DNA of 64,000 bases, from positions 62,001 through 126,000 of the forward strand of contig KV918894.1 in NCBI GenBank assembly GCA_002049455.2. Direction: 5' to 3'. Both the position numbers and the translations under genes were made by a program. The notes beneath the pieces are model-generated. The model searched no databases. It saw only the letters and a list, made by a program, of their open reading frames with translations, and was not told where the DNA came from. Each line of letters begins with the position of its first letter. The stretch's first letter is position 1. This DNA is from Porphyra umbilicalis (lineage: Eukaryota > Rhodophyta > Bangiophyceae > Bangiales > Bangiaceae). Of this stretch, positions 45,269-55,618 are shown piece by piece.

Positions 45269-45919
45269 AACACGGATAATGCCGGGGTTGAGATGGGGGG
45301 TTTGTTGCAACGGCTCTCCGGCAAACCCCCCCAGCGCCTCATCTGATTGGTTGCAATATATTCTTGCAGCCCCAATAAATTCAAGATGGTGAAGGCCAGA
45401 TCATCATCTGCCCCGAGCCTCCTGTGGCGGTCGGAGGTCCCCAGTTGGAAGGGGCGTGGCTCCTCAGCTGTGGACAGCACACTCCCGGGGGCCGTCCCAA
45501 AATATCCCGATCCGGGCCAGCAAGGGAATGACCTGTCCAGATCTCGGGGAGATTGGGTTCGGTCGGGGGCGGGGCTTTTCCCCAGTGGTTTTCCCAGCCC
45601 CCCTACTACTTGTTTGAACTTTTCGCTTTGGAGGGATTTATCGGTTTTGCGCATTTGGGGTGGCTACTTTGGCCACCGACGTTTGGGTTTGGGAGGGGTT
45701 TATTCAGAGTGGGGACGCCGTCCCCGTCGCCGTTTGATAAAACCAACTGTGCTTTGGACTACGATTCCCCCCTGGGCTTTGCCGTGATCCTCTCCTCCCG
45801 TTGGGGGAAGGCTGGGCTGTGGGTCGACTTCCGGGGCAGCTCCTTCGACGGACCGAGCTGATCAAGAGGTCACTTCGGCAAGACGACGAACCAACGTGGT
45901 GGTGCTTAGAACCGCTACA
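45269..45919 (+). repeat. Putative 5' LTR/leader of the plus-strand gypsy element
   Basis: The region precedes the plus-strand gag. It ends CTACA at 45919, followed by ATTTCTGGTGGAGCAGCAGGGG, which resembles the LTR/primer-site junction of the minus-strand gypsy element (CTACA then TTTGGTGGATCAGCGGGG). No matching 3' copy was found, so the left boundary is unknown. Frames on either strand here are not recognisable. Confidence 0.4.
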
Positions 45920-46062
45920 ATTTCTGGTGGAGCAGCAGGGGATTCCGGCAGTTGTCACGCCCTTACCGGGTAGCCGGTTCCCCGATCGTCTGTTGGTTTG
46001 TGAGTTCAAGGCGACGTGGATCTCCGCGTCGGTCTGTCGTCGATTACCGCCCGGCCACTACG

Positions 46063-48418
46063 ATGGCGTCGCCGTCCGACATCCCCAAGTCGAACGCGAT
46101 CGCTAGCGGTATGCCGGCGGGTACATCCGCGGTGACCCCAGCGGTCGCTGCAACAGGGGGATCCGCGGCCGGATCAGAGATTCCCTTCACTCCGCCTCGG
46201 CCATTGGCGGACCTCGTGGGCGAAACGGTTCGTCGGGTCCCGCCGGGGGCCGGTGCCTTCCTCCCTCGATGTCACGACGAACGGACGGGATTGGTGGATC
46301 AAGATCGTGATCCGGCGACGCCTTTAGCGATGGCCGATCTGGACACGGCGCTGTCGACGTTCCGCGAGTCGTTATTGGCCGACGTTTCTCGGGTCATCGC
46401 GGCGAGCCCCGCGGGCTCTGCTCAAGATGCCCCCCGCCGAGGTTCTCCAGTGGACACGCGGAAGAGCCGCAGCAAAGGGAAGTCACGACGTCATCGTAGT
46501 CCCTCGTCGTCATCGTCGTCTTCATCTTCCTCGCCGTCGCCGGCGACAACCGACAACGACGACGACCACGTGGGGCGCAAGGTGGGGTCCGGAAAGTTGG
46601 CGGTCCTCGAGTGCCCGGACGATCGCTTTGCGGGCGTCCTGGACTACCGATCGTACCGCCTACGGAACCGTCACTCGACCTACGGGGCGTCGCAGGCCCG
46701 CAAGATGGGACGGACGGCCAAGAATATGAAGTTCTCCTTCGGGGGGACCCCGATGATCAACGGGAAGGAACCCCTCAAGGTCTTCTCGTGGCTCCGAAAG
46801 TTCGTCAAGGCCTGCGATGACAACGACGTGTCCGAGGGGATGGGTTTGTACCTAATTTCCAACTTCCTTGCGGGCGACGCTGAGACGCGGTTCACTCGGA
46901 ACCTACCGGGGTCGGATATCACGGGCGGACGGGGCTCGCTTGGATCCTTTCCCGCGGCGGTCAATTGGCTGTTGTCAACCTACGCGGAGCCGCACGCTTT
47001 GGGGCTGGCGCAGGACAAGTTTAGCCGAGCTGCGCTCGTGGACAACGAGGGGGTGGATGCCTTCGCGGCACGTCTACGGAGCCTCGCTGAGCTTTGCGGC
47101 AACATCCACTCCGAGGGGACGATGAAACAGCAGCCGATCCAAGGCCTACCGGAGTATCTACGGACGGACGCCTTTGTGTACAACTCGGCGCAACGAAGCT
47201 ACCAGCAGTTATCGACGTACGTGGCGGGGAAGTATCGGGCCGCCAAGGACGTCATGGCGTTGGCCAGCCGGGGGGCACCCGGGGGATCATCGCAGAAGGG
47301 ACAGACGTCGACGGGGCCCCGAGGCCTCTCGGTCAACCAACTCCACTCCTCGTGGGAGGAGGATGACGCGGCGACGTACGACACGGTCGCGGTGCTGCCG
47401 TCGGGTACCCCGGGGTTCCGCACGGCTGGAGGAGCGCCCTATGATCGGCGGGAGGCCCCGACGGGTCCCCCGCTGTGCTACATGTGTTGGAAGCGTGGCC
47501 ACCGAGTCCCTGATTGCAAGATTCTGACGGACAAACAGCAGGACCTCGTTAAGGCCGGCGTCTCCTCCCGCGAGCTCCGCTGGGGCGCCGCATCTGGCCC
47601 CGCCCCTTTGGGGGGCGGTCTCTCGTCCTTACAATCCCCGTGGGGGTGGACGCTATGGTCGGTCGCGTCGTACCTACCCCGGAGGATGTTCGGTTCCCCT
47701 TATTGGGGGACGTTCGGGTCCGCCGTTGGCGTCCCTTCCCTTGTTCTCGTGGGACGGGGCCGCCCAACTGGGAACCCCTCGGCCTGTGCGGCGCGCGGTG
47801 CGGGATGTCTTGGCCCGCTCCCTAGGGGAGCTCCCCCCGATCCTCACCAACGGGGTGGATCACACCCTGATGATGGCCCTAAGCCGCACCTTGGTGCGGC
47901 TTCGCAACGAGATGGTCGTTATTGTGTCACGCCGTATGGGTGACCGAGAAGCGGACGTGCTGTACTCCTTGCGTACGGTCGACTCGATCCGCCGCCTCTT
48001 GGCGGAGGAGTATTGTGCTGCCGTGGCCGAGACCAACACCGTCTTGGCGGGATGGTCCATTCGCCACATGGCGTCACCTCCAGTTCCGGACGGGGGTGAT
48101 ATTTCTCCGGCGACGCCCCAGCGTCCGCCGTCCCCTTCCCCACCCCACTACGGGGTGGGGCCTGGCTCTTCTGTTCCGCCCCATTATGGGGCGGCCTCGG
48201 GTTCGGTAGCCCCGCCCCCTTATGGGGCGGGCTCGGGATCGGCTACCCCGTCCCATTATGGGGCGGGCTCTGGTGTTGCTTTTCCGGTCCCTTATGGGAC
48301 GGCGACCGGTCCCTGGGCGACACCCCCGACCTTCTCGGGGCCGGGGTATTACTCGCGCGATGATGATCCCGGTCAGGGCTATAGCCCTGACTTTGGTTCT
48401 CGCTCCGGGGGTTGGTGA
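46063..48418 (+). pseudogene. Ty3/gypsy-type Gag with zinc knuckle
   Basis: The ATG at 46063 opens a ~500-aa Gag. An N-terminal Ser/Arg-rich region (SRSKGKSRRHRSPSSSSSS) is followed by the capsid-like domain (FSWLRKFVKACDDNDVSEGMGLYLISNFLAGDAETRF, NWLLSTYAEPHAL, NEGVDAFAARLRSLAELCGNIHSEGTMK). Then comes a CCHC knuckle, CYMCWKRGHRVPDC, near 47478-47520. The DDNDVSEG block is shared with the minus-strand Gag (KAGDDNDVSEGRALYL), so both belong to one lineage. After about 47620 the frame changes; from 47726 to 48418 another frame gives a helical region and five 12-residue PHYGxGxGS repeats. No protease or reverse transcriptase follows before the opposite-strand pol ends at 48549. It is either a truncated element or a gag-only element. 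Confidence 0.8.
48133..48310 (+). repeat. 36-bp coding repeat with covarying hairpins
   Basis: Five units of 36 bp (12 codons) sit in the 3' part of the plus-strand gag. Each is centred on a hairpin with loop centre at 48149, 48185, 48221, 48257 or 48293. Stems run 38-46/52-60, 76-83/87-94, 211-218/224-231, 247-255/259-267 and 287-291/296-300 (add 48000 to each). The bases differ between units while pairing is kept. Confidence 0.85.
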
Positions 48419-48548
48419 CTTGTCACCGGGGGTGCTTGGCACCCCTGTCCCTCGGTCATTGGTTGTGTTACACTTCACCGCCCTCTTTAAGGGTAGGTGC
48501 CGCACTGTGGGAGAGAGTGTGAGAGGGCCCCGTAGGGAATAAAGGGGC

Positions 48549-51500
48549 TTAGCCCCTCTTCTTTGTGACCTTTGTCTCCACGGCCACCCGAGCGACTCGC
48601 AGGTCTTGTACCCTTTTCTTGACTTGGTCAGAGAAGTATATCCCTTCCCGCGTCAAGGCGGGGAGTTTAATTTTCTTCCGGAGACAGTATTTCCGGAGGG
48701 CTTCTCTCGGAAGAGAAGAGGCAAATTGCCACGTGGCTTCCCCTTCGGGAAACCCAAACCATTTGACTAAGAGCTTCAATTGCCCGTCATCATTCCAACA
48801 ATGTTTGATAAAATTTTCAAACACGTATTCGGGACCATCCTTAAGGTGGGTCCCCTCCTTAAAGAGGGCTTGTGCCTTCAGGGCACGGGTCCACTTGGCA
48901 TCCCGCGCCGGGGGCGTGGGAGCTCCAGTGAAATGGTCACTGCTCACCGTCCTGATGCCCCTGGGGCTCTCTATCAGGAATCGGTACCCATCGGTCTGTA
49001 GTACCATATAAGGCCCCTGGGTCTTGAACCCAAGCTTCTTTGGCGAGCGGGAGTGGGCATCCAGATAGACCCAGTCCCCAGCTTTTAGCTGGTTATTCTT
49101 CTCTCGAGCGCGCGCATCGAAGGCGCGCTTGTACGATGCCTGGGCTTTCCCCAGGTGCTCCCGGACCTTGGGAATGAGGGCCTTCAGGTCCTCAACATAT
49201 TGTTCCGCCGCCGAGCTGGCGTCGACGGGTCGTTCCTCGGCTTGTCTCAGCCGAGGCATCCTCTCAATCCCAATGAGTTGGAGCCGCCTCGGGCTCACGA
49301 AAGCAAAGGGGATTTCCCCAGTGCTAGAATGGACCTGCGTATTGTACGCAGTTGTCAAGAGGGACAGATGGCTGTCCCACTCGGTTTGGTGCTCCGCCAC
49401 ATAGCAGCGGAGCTGTCGAACGAGGGTGCGGTTATACCGCTCCACCTGCCCGTTCGTCTGCGGGCGATAAGGCGAGGTATAGTTCGAGGCTATACCGAGT
49501 AAACCCAGGATGCCCTGGTAATACACCGAGGCAAACTGCGGTCGTTGTCCGTAAGGACAGTGTCGGGGATGCCGTATGCGGCAACCCAGGTATCTATAAA
49601 GGCTGATGCCACGGTCAGGGCCGTGGATTCCCTCAGGGGGATCGCTCTTGTCAACTTCGTGAACCGTTCACAGATGACCAGGACGTGCTTGTGCCCCCCT
49701 CCAGAGGTGGGCAGCGGGCCCAACAGGTCCATGGCGAGCCCCGAGAAGGGCTCGTCGGCGGTGAACAACTTCATCACCGTCGTATGTTTTCTCTCTGAGA
49801 GACGGTTCTTGACGCACGCGGGGCATTGCTCCACGTGCTTGTACACGTCGATGACCATCGTAGGCCAGTACACATACCTACGAAGGGTGTTATACATCTT
49901 TCTCGAGCCGGGATGCCCGGCTAGCACCGACTGGTGTTGGTGTGTTAGGAGGCGCTTCTTTAGCGCCTCGGGGATACCCACTTGGGTTTCCCGTCCGTAC
50001 ACCGAGCGACGGCAGAGTAGCCCGTTCTTTTCTCGGAAGAAGAACGCCTGAGGACTCCACGTGGGGTCGGGGGGCGAAAGAGCATCGAGCTCTTTGAGCC
50101 TGGCCTGGCCAAAGGCGTCCTCGGCTTGGCCCAGGATAATCTCTCGGGCCGTCAGGGCCCCCATAGGGGCCTCCTCCGGTGACGCTTCTTGTAAGACGTC
50201 ACTGGCCCGGGTCTCGACATCTAGGACGGGGATGTCCTCGTCCAGGGGCGAGGTGTCCAAACCCTCTGTAGGGAGACGTGATAGCGCGTCTGGTACCTTG
50301 TGATCCTTTGCCGGCTTATGCCGTATTTCATAATTGTACTCCGATAGTCGGAGTCGCCATCGGTTAATCCGCGCATTCGGACTCATACTAGTGAGAACCG
50401 ATAACAGGGCGCGGTGATCGCACCGCACCACAAATTCCGCACCTTCTAGGTAGGACCGTAAATAGGTCACGGCCCAGACGACGCCTAGCGCCTCGATCCC
50501 CGTGGCGAAATAGTTCTTCTCCGCAGGGAGAAGAGCACGGCTATAGTAGCCGATGGGGCAATATTCCCCGTCGGACTGTTGTTGCTGTAGGCAACAACCC
50601 AGCTGTTCATAGCTGGCGTCGACATCGACGATATAATGCCCATGCCTCTTGGGCAGGGCTAGAATAGGGGCGTCTAATAGACGTCCTCGGAGTATCTCAA
50701 AGGCGTCCGTCTCCTTCCCTGAGGGTGGAGGAACCTTCTTAGGATGCTTGGTGCTTGTAACCGCCGTTAGTGGCTTCGCTATCTTAGCGAAGTCTGCTAC
50801 GAAGCGGAGGTATACGCCGCACATGCCCAGAAACCTCTTCATCTGGGTTTGGGTTTCCGGATAACGGAGACCCCGAAGCGCCCGGAGGTTTTTCTCCAGG
50901 ACATGTACCCGTCCTGGTCGGATCACATGACCAAGGTATTCCACTTCCTCCTGGAAGAAGTGGCACTTAGACGCCTTCAAGGTGACCCCTGCCTTCCTGA
51001 GCAGGGTCAGCACCTCATCAAGGTGCTGTAAGTGTTCTTCGGGGGAACCCGAGAAAACAATCACATCATCCAGATACACCAAACATATCTGCCACTTCAC
51101 ACCGGCCAGGATCATATCCATGGCGCGTTGGAAAGTCGCCGGGGCGTTGCACAACCCAAAGGGAAGGCGCTCGCACTGCCACGCGCCCGAGTGGCACGTG
51201 AAAGCCGTGAGTTGTTTGTCCTCCTCGGCTTCTGGTATTTGCCAGTAACCCGCATTACAATCCAGGGTGGAGAACACCCTGGCGTCCCCTACGGAGTCGA
51301 TGCACTCATTTATCCGTGGGATGGGATACGCATCCTTGATTGTCATCAAGTTGAGCTATCTGTAATCGATACAGAAGCGTACCGAACCATCAGGCTTCGT
51401 TACCATCACCTCGGGGCTAGCCCATTCCCCACTCGCGGGCTCAATGACGTCCATCGAGCGCATACGATCGACTTCCCCTGTTTCTCTCTCTCGGGCCATT

Positions 51501-51937
51501 TGCCCGGCCTTGTACGGGTGTTGGCTCACGGGGACAGCCCCAGGCTTCAGTCGGATTCGGTGTTCCACACCTCGAATTAAGCCGAGCTTTCCCTCCCAAA
51601 GGGAGGAATGCTTTTGGAGGAGGGCCTTTACGGGCCCCGACCACTCTGCCGGCACCGAAGAGACATCCACCTTCGGCAGAGGTGAACCCTCTACCCCCTT
51701 AGGGGGCGTAGCGAGCTCCTTGAGCTCGCTCTCCGAGACTTCGTACGTCGGCCCCTCGTGGGCGTCGATGTACCCGATGGTCATATCGGTTGTTAGCCGA
51801 AACGGCGTAACGCCCAGGTGCATCACCTGGATAGTTATGGGCTCGTCTGCCATCATTATGGCAGGGCCTTGGGCGACCTGTAGACCATGCTTGTGGTACA
51901 GAGGCGGTCGCCCTCTCACGAGGCCATGCCCCGTTTA
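48549..51937 (-). pseudogene. Ty3/gypsy pol: RT, RNase H, integrase, chromodomain
   Basis: Read leftward from about 51937. The RT N-terminal region (KALLQKHSSLWEGKLGLI; RMRSMDVIEPASGEWASPEVMV; FCIDYR) meets an in-frame TAG at 51356-51358, where the family has Lys in DYRKLN. It continues LNLMTIKDAYPIPRI, TLDCNAGYWQIP, FGLCNAPATFQR and LVYLDDVIVFS (YLDD active site). RNase H shows VDVDASYEQLG and VRCDHRALL. Integrase has the HHCC zinc region (HQHQSVLAGHPGSRKMY, QCPACVKNR) and MDLLGPLPTSGGGHKH, VLTDND. One base is missing near 49537-49541, shifting the frame to QFASVYYQG, NGQVERYNRTL and, at the end, a chromodomain (YVFENFIKHCWNDDGQLKLLVKWFGFPEGEATW). The order and chromodomain place it in the chromovirus-type Ty3/gypsy elements. 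One stop and one frameshift separate it from an intact frame. Confidence 0.93.
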
Positions 51938-52693
51938 TGTACTTCTTACGGGAACATGGGCTATTGTTCCGGGTTGAACCCAGGTCTTCCGGGCCGGCTT
52001 CAGTTCAGCCGTTAGCCCCTCGGGGCAAGCACAGACCGCCGAAATGGAGGGATCGGGGCGTCCCCTAGGGGCTCCCCTCCTTTTGATCGGCACCTTGGTG
52101 CCGTCTAGGAGTTCCACATGTTGCTCCTGGTTTGCAATGTTTTTTGTCGCAACGTCGATAAAGGAGGTGCCCAAAATAGCTGGGACACTCACATTGTTCA
52201 CGACTCCAAAGGAGATGTAGGAGGTCTGACCCCCAAGGGTCACACCAAGACAGACAGCTCCAACAATGGGGAGCCAGCCCCCATTGACATCATGGAACAT
52301 CTTCGCGAGATCACCCAGCGGTTGTAGCGGGGTGTCGACCGGCAATGGCCGCCGGTCTATTAGCGTTGGGCCACTACCCGTATCCAATATAGCCCGGGTA
52401 GTGAGATCAAATCCTGCCGTCAGGAATAACCGGACGGCTAGTTGGTAACTAGAGGAGGGCATGAACGCGCAGGGCGTTCCCTTTGGGGGTCTCCCTTGGG
52501 AGGCCCCCACTACTCGACTAGGCCGGTTTCTCCCGGCCCTACGAGATGACTTGCATCTTCGGTCGACTCCAATTGTCTCTTGGACGGGTGGGGCAACCCC
52601 ACCCGCTACTCGTTTCCCGAGGGGGAGTTGTCCTCCTCGTCCTGCTCGGCCGCATCCCTCTCTGGGGAGGGTGAGTCGTCCGAGGACGACCAC
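51935..52693 (-). CDS. Gypsy aspartic protease region
   Basis: The frame contains AILDTGSGPTLID, the DTG active site of a retropepsin, and PAILGTSFIDVATKN, the conserved ILG...D block. It overlaps the 3' end of gag (52606-52693) in a different frame, as expected if pol is made by ribosomal frameshifting. It ends in TAA at 51935-51937, in the same frame as the reverse transcriptase that follows 16 bases later. So either the stop is a mutation or the RT is expressed separately. Confidence 0.8.
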   Translation of the reverse strand: MVVLGRLTLPREGCGRAGRGGQLPLGKRVAGGVAPPVQETIGVDRRCKSSRRAGRNRPSRVVGASQGRPPKGTPCAFMPSSSYQLAVRLFLTAGFDLTTRAILDTGSGPTLIDRRPLPVDTPLQPLGDLAKMFHDVNGGWLPIVGAVCLGVTLGGQTSYISFGVVNNVSVPAILGTSFIDVATKNIANQEQHVELLDGTKVPIKRRGAPRGRPDPSISAVCACPEGLTAELKPARKTWVQPGTIAHVPVRST

Positions 52694-54675
52694 GGGGGAC
52701 CATAATGTTCCCTCACCGCCGCGACCGGTTGTCCCTTACGGACTTCCTCATCCGCCTTGCGGCGCTCTTCGCACCGCTCCAAAAAGGCTTTGGTCAACAG
52801 AGCCTTTGTCCCCGCATCAAGGCGGGGACACTCTGTAAAGAAATGCCCCCGTATGTTACATGCGAGACAGTTATTTGTCCGGGGTCGCCCGGCACGACCC
52901 GCTTCTCCCCCCTTGGGGGTAGTCCGTGGGGAAGGCCCTCGAGGCCCTTCCCCCACCTTAGCGGAAGCCCCTTGGGCCTGTCCTTGAGGGACCTCCTTCA
53001 CCTGAGGGGGGCCCCATCGGGATGGACCTGCTTCCCCAACCTTCGGGGGGTCCCTTCGGGAGGGATACACCTCCCCCACCTTAGGTGGGCCCCATCGGGA
53101 AGGACCCGGAGGAACTTCCCCCACCTGAGGTGGGGCTGCTACTGCCGCGGTTACGTATTTCCGCGGCGCTGGTCGAGCAGCGCGACGCACCCGACGGGCC
53201 TCGGCCCGTCGGTCATCTTCATGCTTTTGCTCCTGGAGGCGCCTACGACAGACGTCCCCCTTCCGCTGGGCATATTGCACCAGCAGGTCCATTGGCATGT
53301 TGGGGGTATTTTGTTCGCGCACATCGGCGCGAATCTCCCAACCCAGCCCCTGCATATAGCGACTTTTCATCTGTCCTTCCGTGTGAATGCAACCACACAG
53401 GCGACGTAACCCCCGGAGGCGTACGTAGTATTCATTCTTTGTTTCATCCGCCCCTTGGGCGGCCCCATGGAACACGGCATCTTGATCGCTTAGCGACTGC
53501 TCATCCGCATATTTGCGGAGGAGCCAGTTGATCAGTTCCAAGTAGGAGCTGACCTCTCCACTTCGCCCTCCTTGGAGGGACGGCATGATCGTATACAATT
53601 CCCGTTTGAGATCACCCTTAGTCAACTCGGGAAGGAGATACAGGGCTCGGCCCTCCGAGACGTCATTGTCGTCACCCGCTTTTACGAAGCGGCTGAGGAA
53701 GTCGAAGACGCCTAAGGCGGGGGTCCCATCCCACTCTGCATCACGGCCAAAAGTGGCCAATACATCCTTACGCAGGCGGCCTAGGCCGTGCGCCATGGTC
53801 CGGTCGTACCGGATGTCGGTATTCGCCAAAGCATAAGTTGCGCAATCTAAGACTGCGGCATTGCGGTCGTCCGCGGGGACGATCTTAAAGGGAATCCGAC
53901 GGTGGGATTCCCCTCCCAGCTCGTGCCCTAGGGCACGGGTGACCGATCGACGGGAAACATGGCGACCCCCGTCTCCCCCGGAGTACTCCCCGTCCGAGGA
54001 GGAAGAACTCATGCGCCGACGTCGGCGCCGGGACCGTCTGGTGGTCCCGAGGGCTGTCTCGATAAGAGACAGTCGATCGTGTAACGGGCTAATAAAAGCG
54101 TCCAACGAATCCCGTAGGGCTGCCGATATGGCAGCCGCGTCTTGGGCCCCCGTTGGGGCCCGGTCACCACCTCCACGAGGAGGTGTTTGGGGTGGGCCGG
54201 CGGCTCTCGCCAGCCCGTCATATGGGCCCCATGGTAAACGGGGGACCGCTTGGTCCCGCCTACCCGGGGTTAGAGGAGGTGGAGGCGGGAATTCCCCTCC
54301 GGCTCCACCCTCCACATCTTGGAGGGGAGGAGGTGGGAATTCCCTTCCACCTACGCCCCCCGCACCTTCGAGGGGAAGAGACGGGAATACCCCTCCGTCT
54401 ACACCCCCCGCTCCTTGGGGGGGGAGAGACGGGAATACCCTTCCGCCTGTGCCCCCCGCACCATGGCGGGGAAGAGACGGAAATACCCTTCCGTCTCCAC
54501 CCCCGTTGCCCGGCGCGCCACGCTCCGGCGTGGCGGTGCCGGCTTGACGTTCCCGCCGAGGAGGGATCCCTCCGGGGTCCTGAGACCCCGAGCCCTCGCT
54601 GGCTCCGTCACGGTCGCCCCGTGACGGGTTGCCGGCGCCCGGGGCGCCGGTCTCCGTCACCCCAGTGGTGTCCAT
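52606..54675 (-). CDS. Ty3/gypsy Gag, intact reading frame
   Basis: The ATG at 54675 opens a Gag of about 690 aa without interruption. Order: Gly/Pro-rich N-terminus with 16-residue repeats around VFPSLP; Arg/Ser region (RRSRRRRRRMSSSSSDGEYSG); capsid-like core (FDFLSRFVKAGDDNDVSEGRALYLLPELTKGD, LINWLLRKYADEQSL, YYVRLRGLRRLCGCIHTEGQMKSRYMQGL); a second set of proline-rich repeats around PPKVGE; a CCHC knuckle CLACNIRGHFFTEC; and an acidic tail (SSSDDSPSPERDAAEQDEEDN). It packages the element RNA in cytoplasmic particles. The frame is intact although pol is broken. Local inverted repeats are very dense. Confidence 0.9.
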   Translation of the reverse strand: MDTTGVTETGAPGAGNPSRGDRDGASEGSGSQDPGGIPPRRERQAGTATPERGAPGNGGGDGRVFPSLPRHGAGGTGGRVFPSLPPQGAGGVDGGVFPSLPLEGAGGVGGREFPPPPLQDVEGGAGGEFPPPPPLTPGRRDQAVPRLPWGPYDGLARAAGPPQTPPRGGGDRAPTGAQDAAAISAALRDSLDAFISPLHDRLSLIETALGTTRRSRRRRRRMSSSSSDGEYSGGDGGRHVSRRSVTRALGHELGGESHRRIPFKIVPADDRNAAVLDCATYALANTDIRYDRTMAHGLGRLRKDVLATFGRDAEWDGTPALGVFDFLSRFVKAGDDNDVSEGRALYLLPELTKGDLKRELYTIMPSLQGGRSGEVSSYLELINWLLRKYADEQSLSDQDAVFHGAAQGADETKNEYYVRLRGLRRLCGCIHTEGQMKSRYMQGLGWEIRADVREQNTPNMPMDLLVQYAQRKGDVCRRRLQEQKHEDDRRAEARRVRRAARPAPRKYVTAAVAAPPQVGEVPPGPSRWGPPKVGEVYPSRRDPPKVGEAGPSRWGPPQVKEVPQGQAQGASAKVGEGPRGPSPRTTPKGGEAGRAGRPRTNNCLACNIRGHFFTECPRLDAGTKALLTKAFLERCEERRKADEEVRKGQPVAAVREHYGPPWSSSDDSPSPERDAAEQDEEDNSPSGNE
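52985..53140 (-). repeat. Short coding repeats with hairpins in gag 3' part
   Basis: About four copies of a unit encoding PPKVGE/PPQVGE plus a Ser/Arg/Trp segment. Units carry foldbacks such as CCCACC, TTA, GGTGGG at 53075-53089 and CCCCACC, TGA, GGTGGGG near 53121-53137; stems vary between units. Confidence 0.7.
54278..54500 (-). repeat. 48-bp coding repeat with covarying hairpins
   Basis: Five 48-bp (16-codon) units in the gag N-terminal region, with 6-base stems starting at 54283, 54331, 54379, 54427 and 54475. On the plus strand the arms are AGGTGG/CCACCT at 54331-36 and 54347-52, AGACGG/CCGTCT at 54379-84 and 54395-400, AGACGG/CCGCCT at 54427-32 and 54443-48, and AGACGG/CCGTCT at 54475-80 and 54491-96. 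The first unit has one mismatch. Confidence 0.85.
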
Positions 54676-54850
54676 GGCGGGAAGACTTCGTCCTCCTGCG
54701 GGAATAATCAATCCTCAAAGACGATCTCAACAGAACAGTCACACCCAAGGGCGAGACAAAGCACAGCAGAAAGACCACCGTGAGAACTGACACAGGGTAG
54801 ACCCGACTGATCAAGAAGGGCCAGACCCTGTCCCCCGCTGATCCACCAAA

Positions 54851-55618
54851 TGTAGTGGTATCTGCCCGCAAAGCCGACGGGGCACGGCCCCGTCAGAAAA
54901 CCCAGCACAGGATGCGGAGCGACACAAAGGAGAAAGAACACAAACGCCTGGATCACAGGGCGCGGAGCGCACCAGAACGCCGGAACTAACGCAAACGCAA
55001 CGCTGATTTATTCGAGTACGCACGATGACCCCAAAGCATACACTCATATACCCTCAGAAACAAGACGCAGGACGTGCACAATCCCGACCCAGGAAAAGAC
55101 GGTCGTAGGGGGGCCGGGGCCCGACGGGCCACGGTCCCTGATGCGGGGTCCTGGTGGCCCCTGCCACGGATCAAGGGACCCCCTTCCACTGGAAGAGAGA
55201 TATGGTCCCTGGATTTAAGCCAGCTTGGACTGAAATTGCCCAATACATCACTAGGGACTTATCCCAAGATTTTCAAGACTCCGATCAAAGTCCTCGTGGG
55301 ATATCGACAGTGGCCGAGATCTAATCTCGGCCCCGGGCTTCTCCCCAGCCAAAGGAGCTTCCACAAGCTTCCAGGCCCCTCTAGGGGGCCAGGATCGAGG
55401 GGTCGCGTGGCCCCTCGTCCGCGTCAGGCCCTGCCCCCCTCTGCCTCTGGGCATGGGGGATGTCAGCCTCGGAGGTGGCCCTAAGCGCCACCTGGCATGC
55501 GCCCCGAAGGGGCGCCGCACACCGCTCCCTCTAGGGGCATTGCGTGTGTGCGCGCGGCCCCTCCCCCGGCTCATACCGGGGGGATCGCGTCATCAGAGTA
55601 GAGGGGGTTTCCCCCACA
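54851..55618 (-). repeat. 5' LTR of the minus-strand gypsy element
   Basis: On the minus strand it would begin TGTGGGGG at 55618 and end CCACTACA at 54851. That is followed at once by TTTGGTGGATCAGCGGGG, a plausible primer-binding region, then the gag leader. Termini are TGT...ACA. The 768 bp are rich in foldbacks (for example around 55380-55430 and 55560-55600). No second copy is present left of the pol end at 48549, so the 3' LTR is missing or replaced. The right end lies inside the reading frame at 55593-56966, suggesting insertion into it. Confidence 0.6.

Noticed and set aside
45133..45654. A 173-codon minus-strand frame near the solo LTR.
   Set aside because: It runs through the LTR-like repeat and shows no motif, so a chance frame is the simplest reading.
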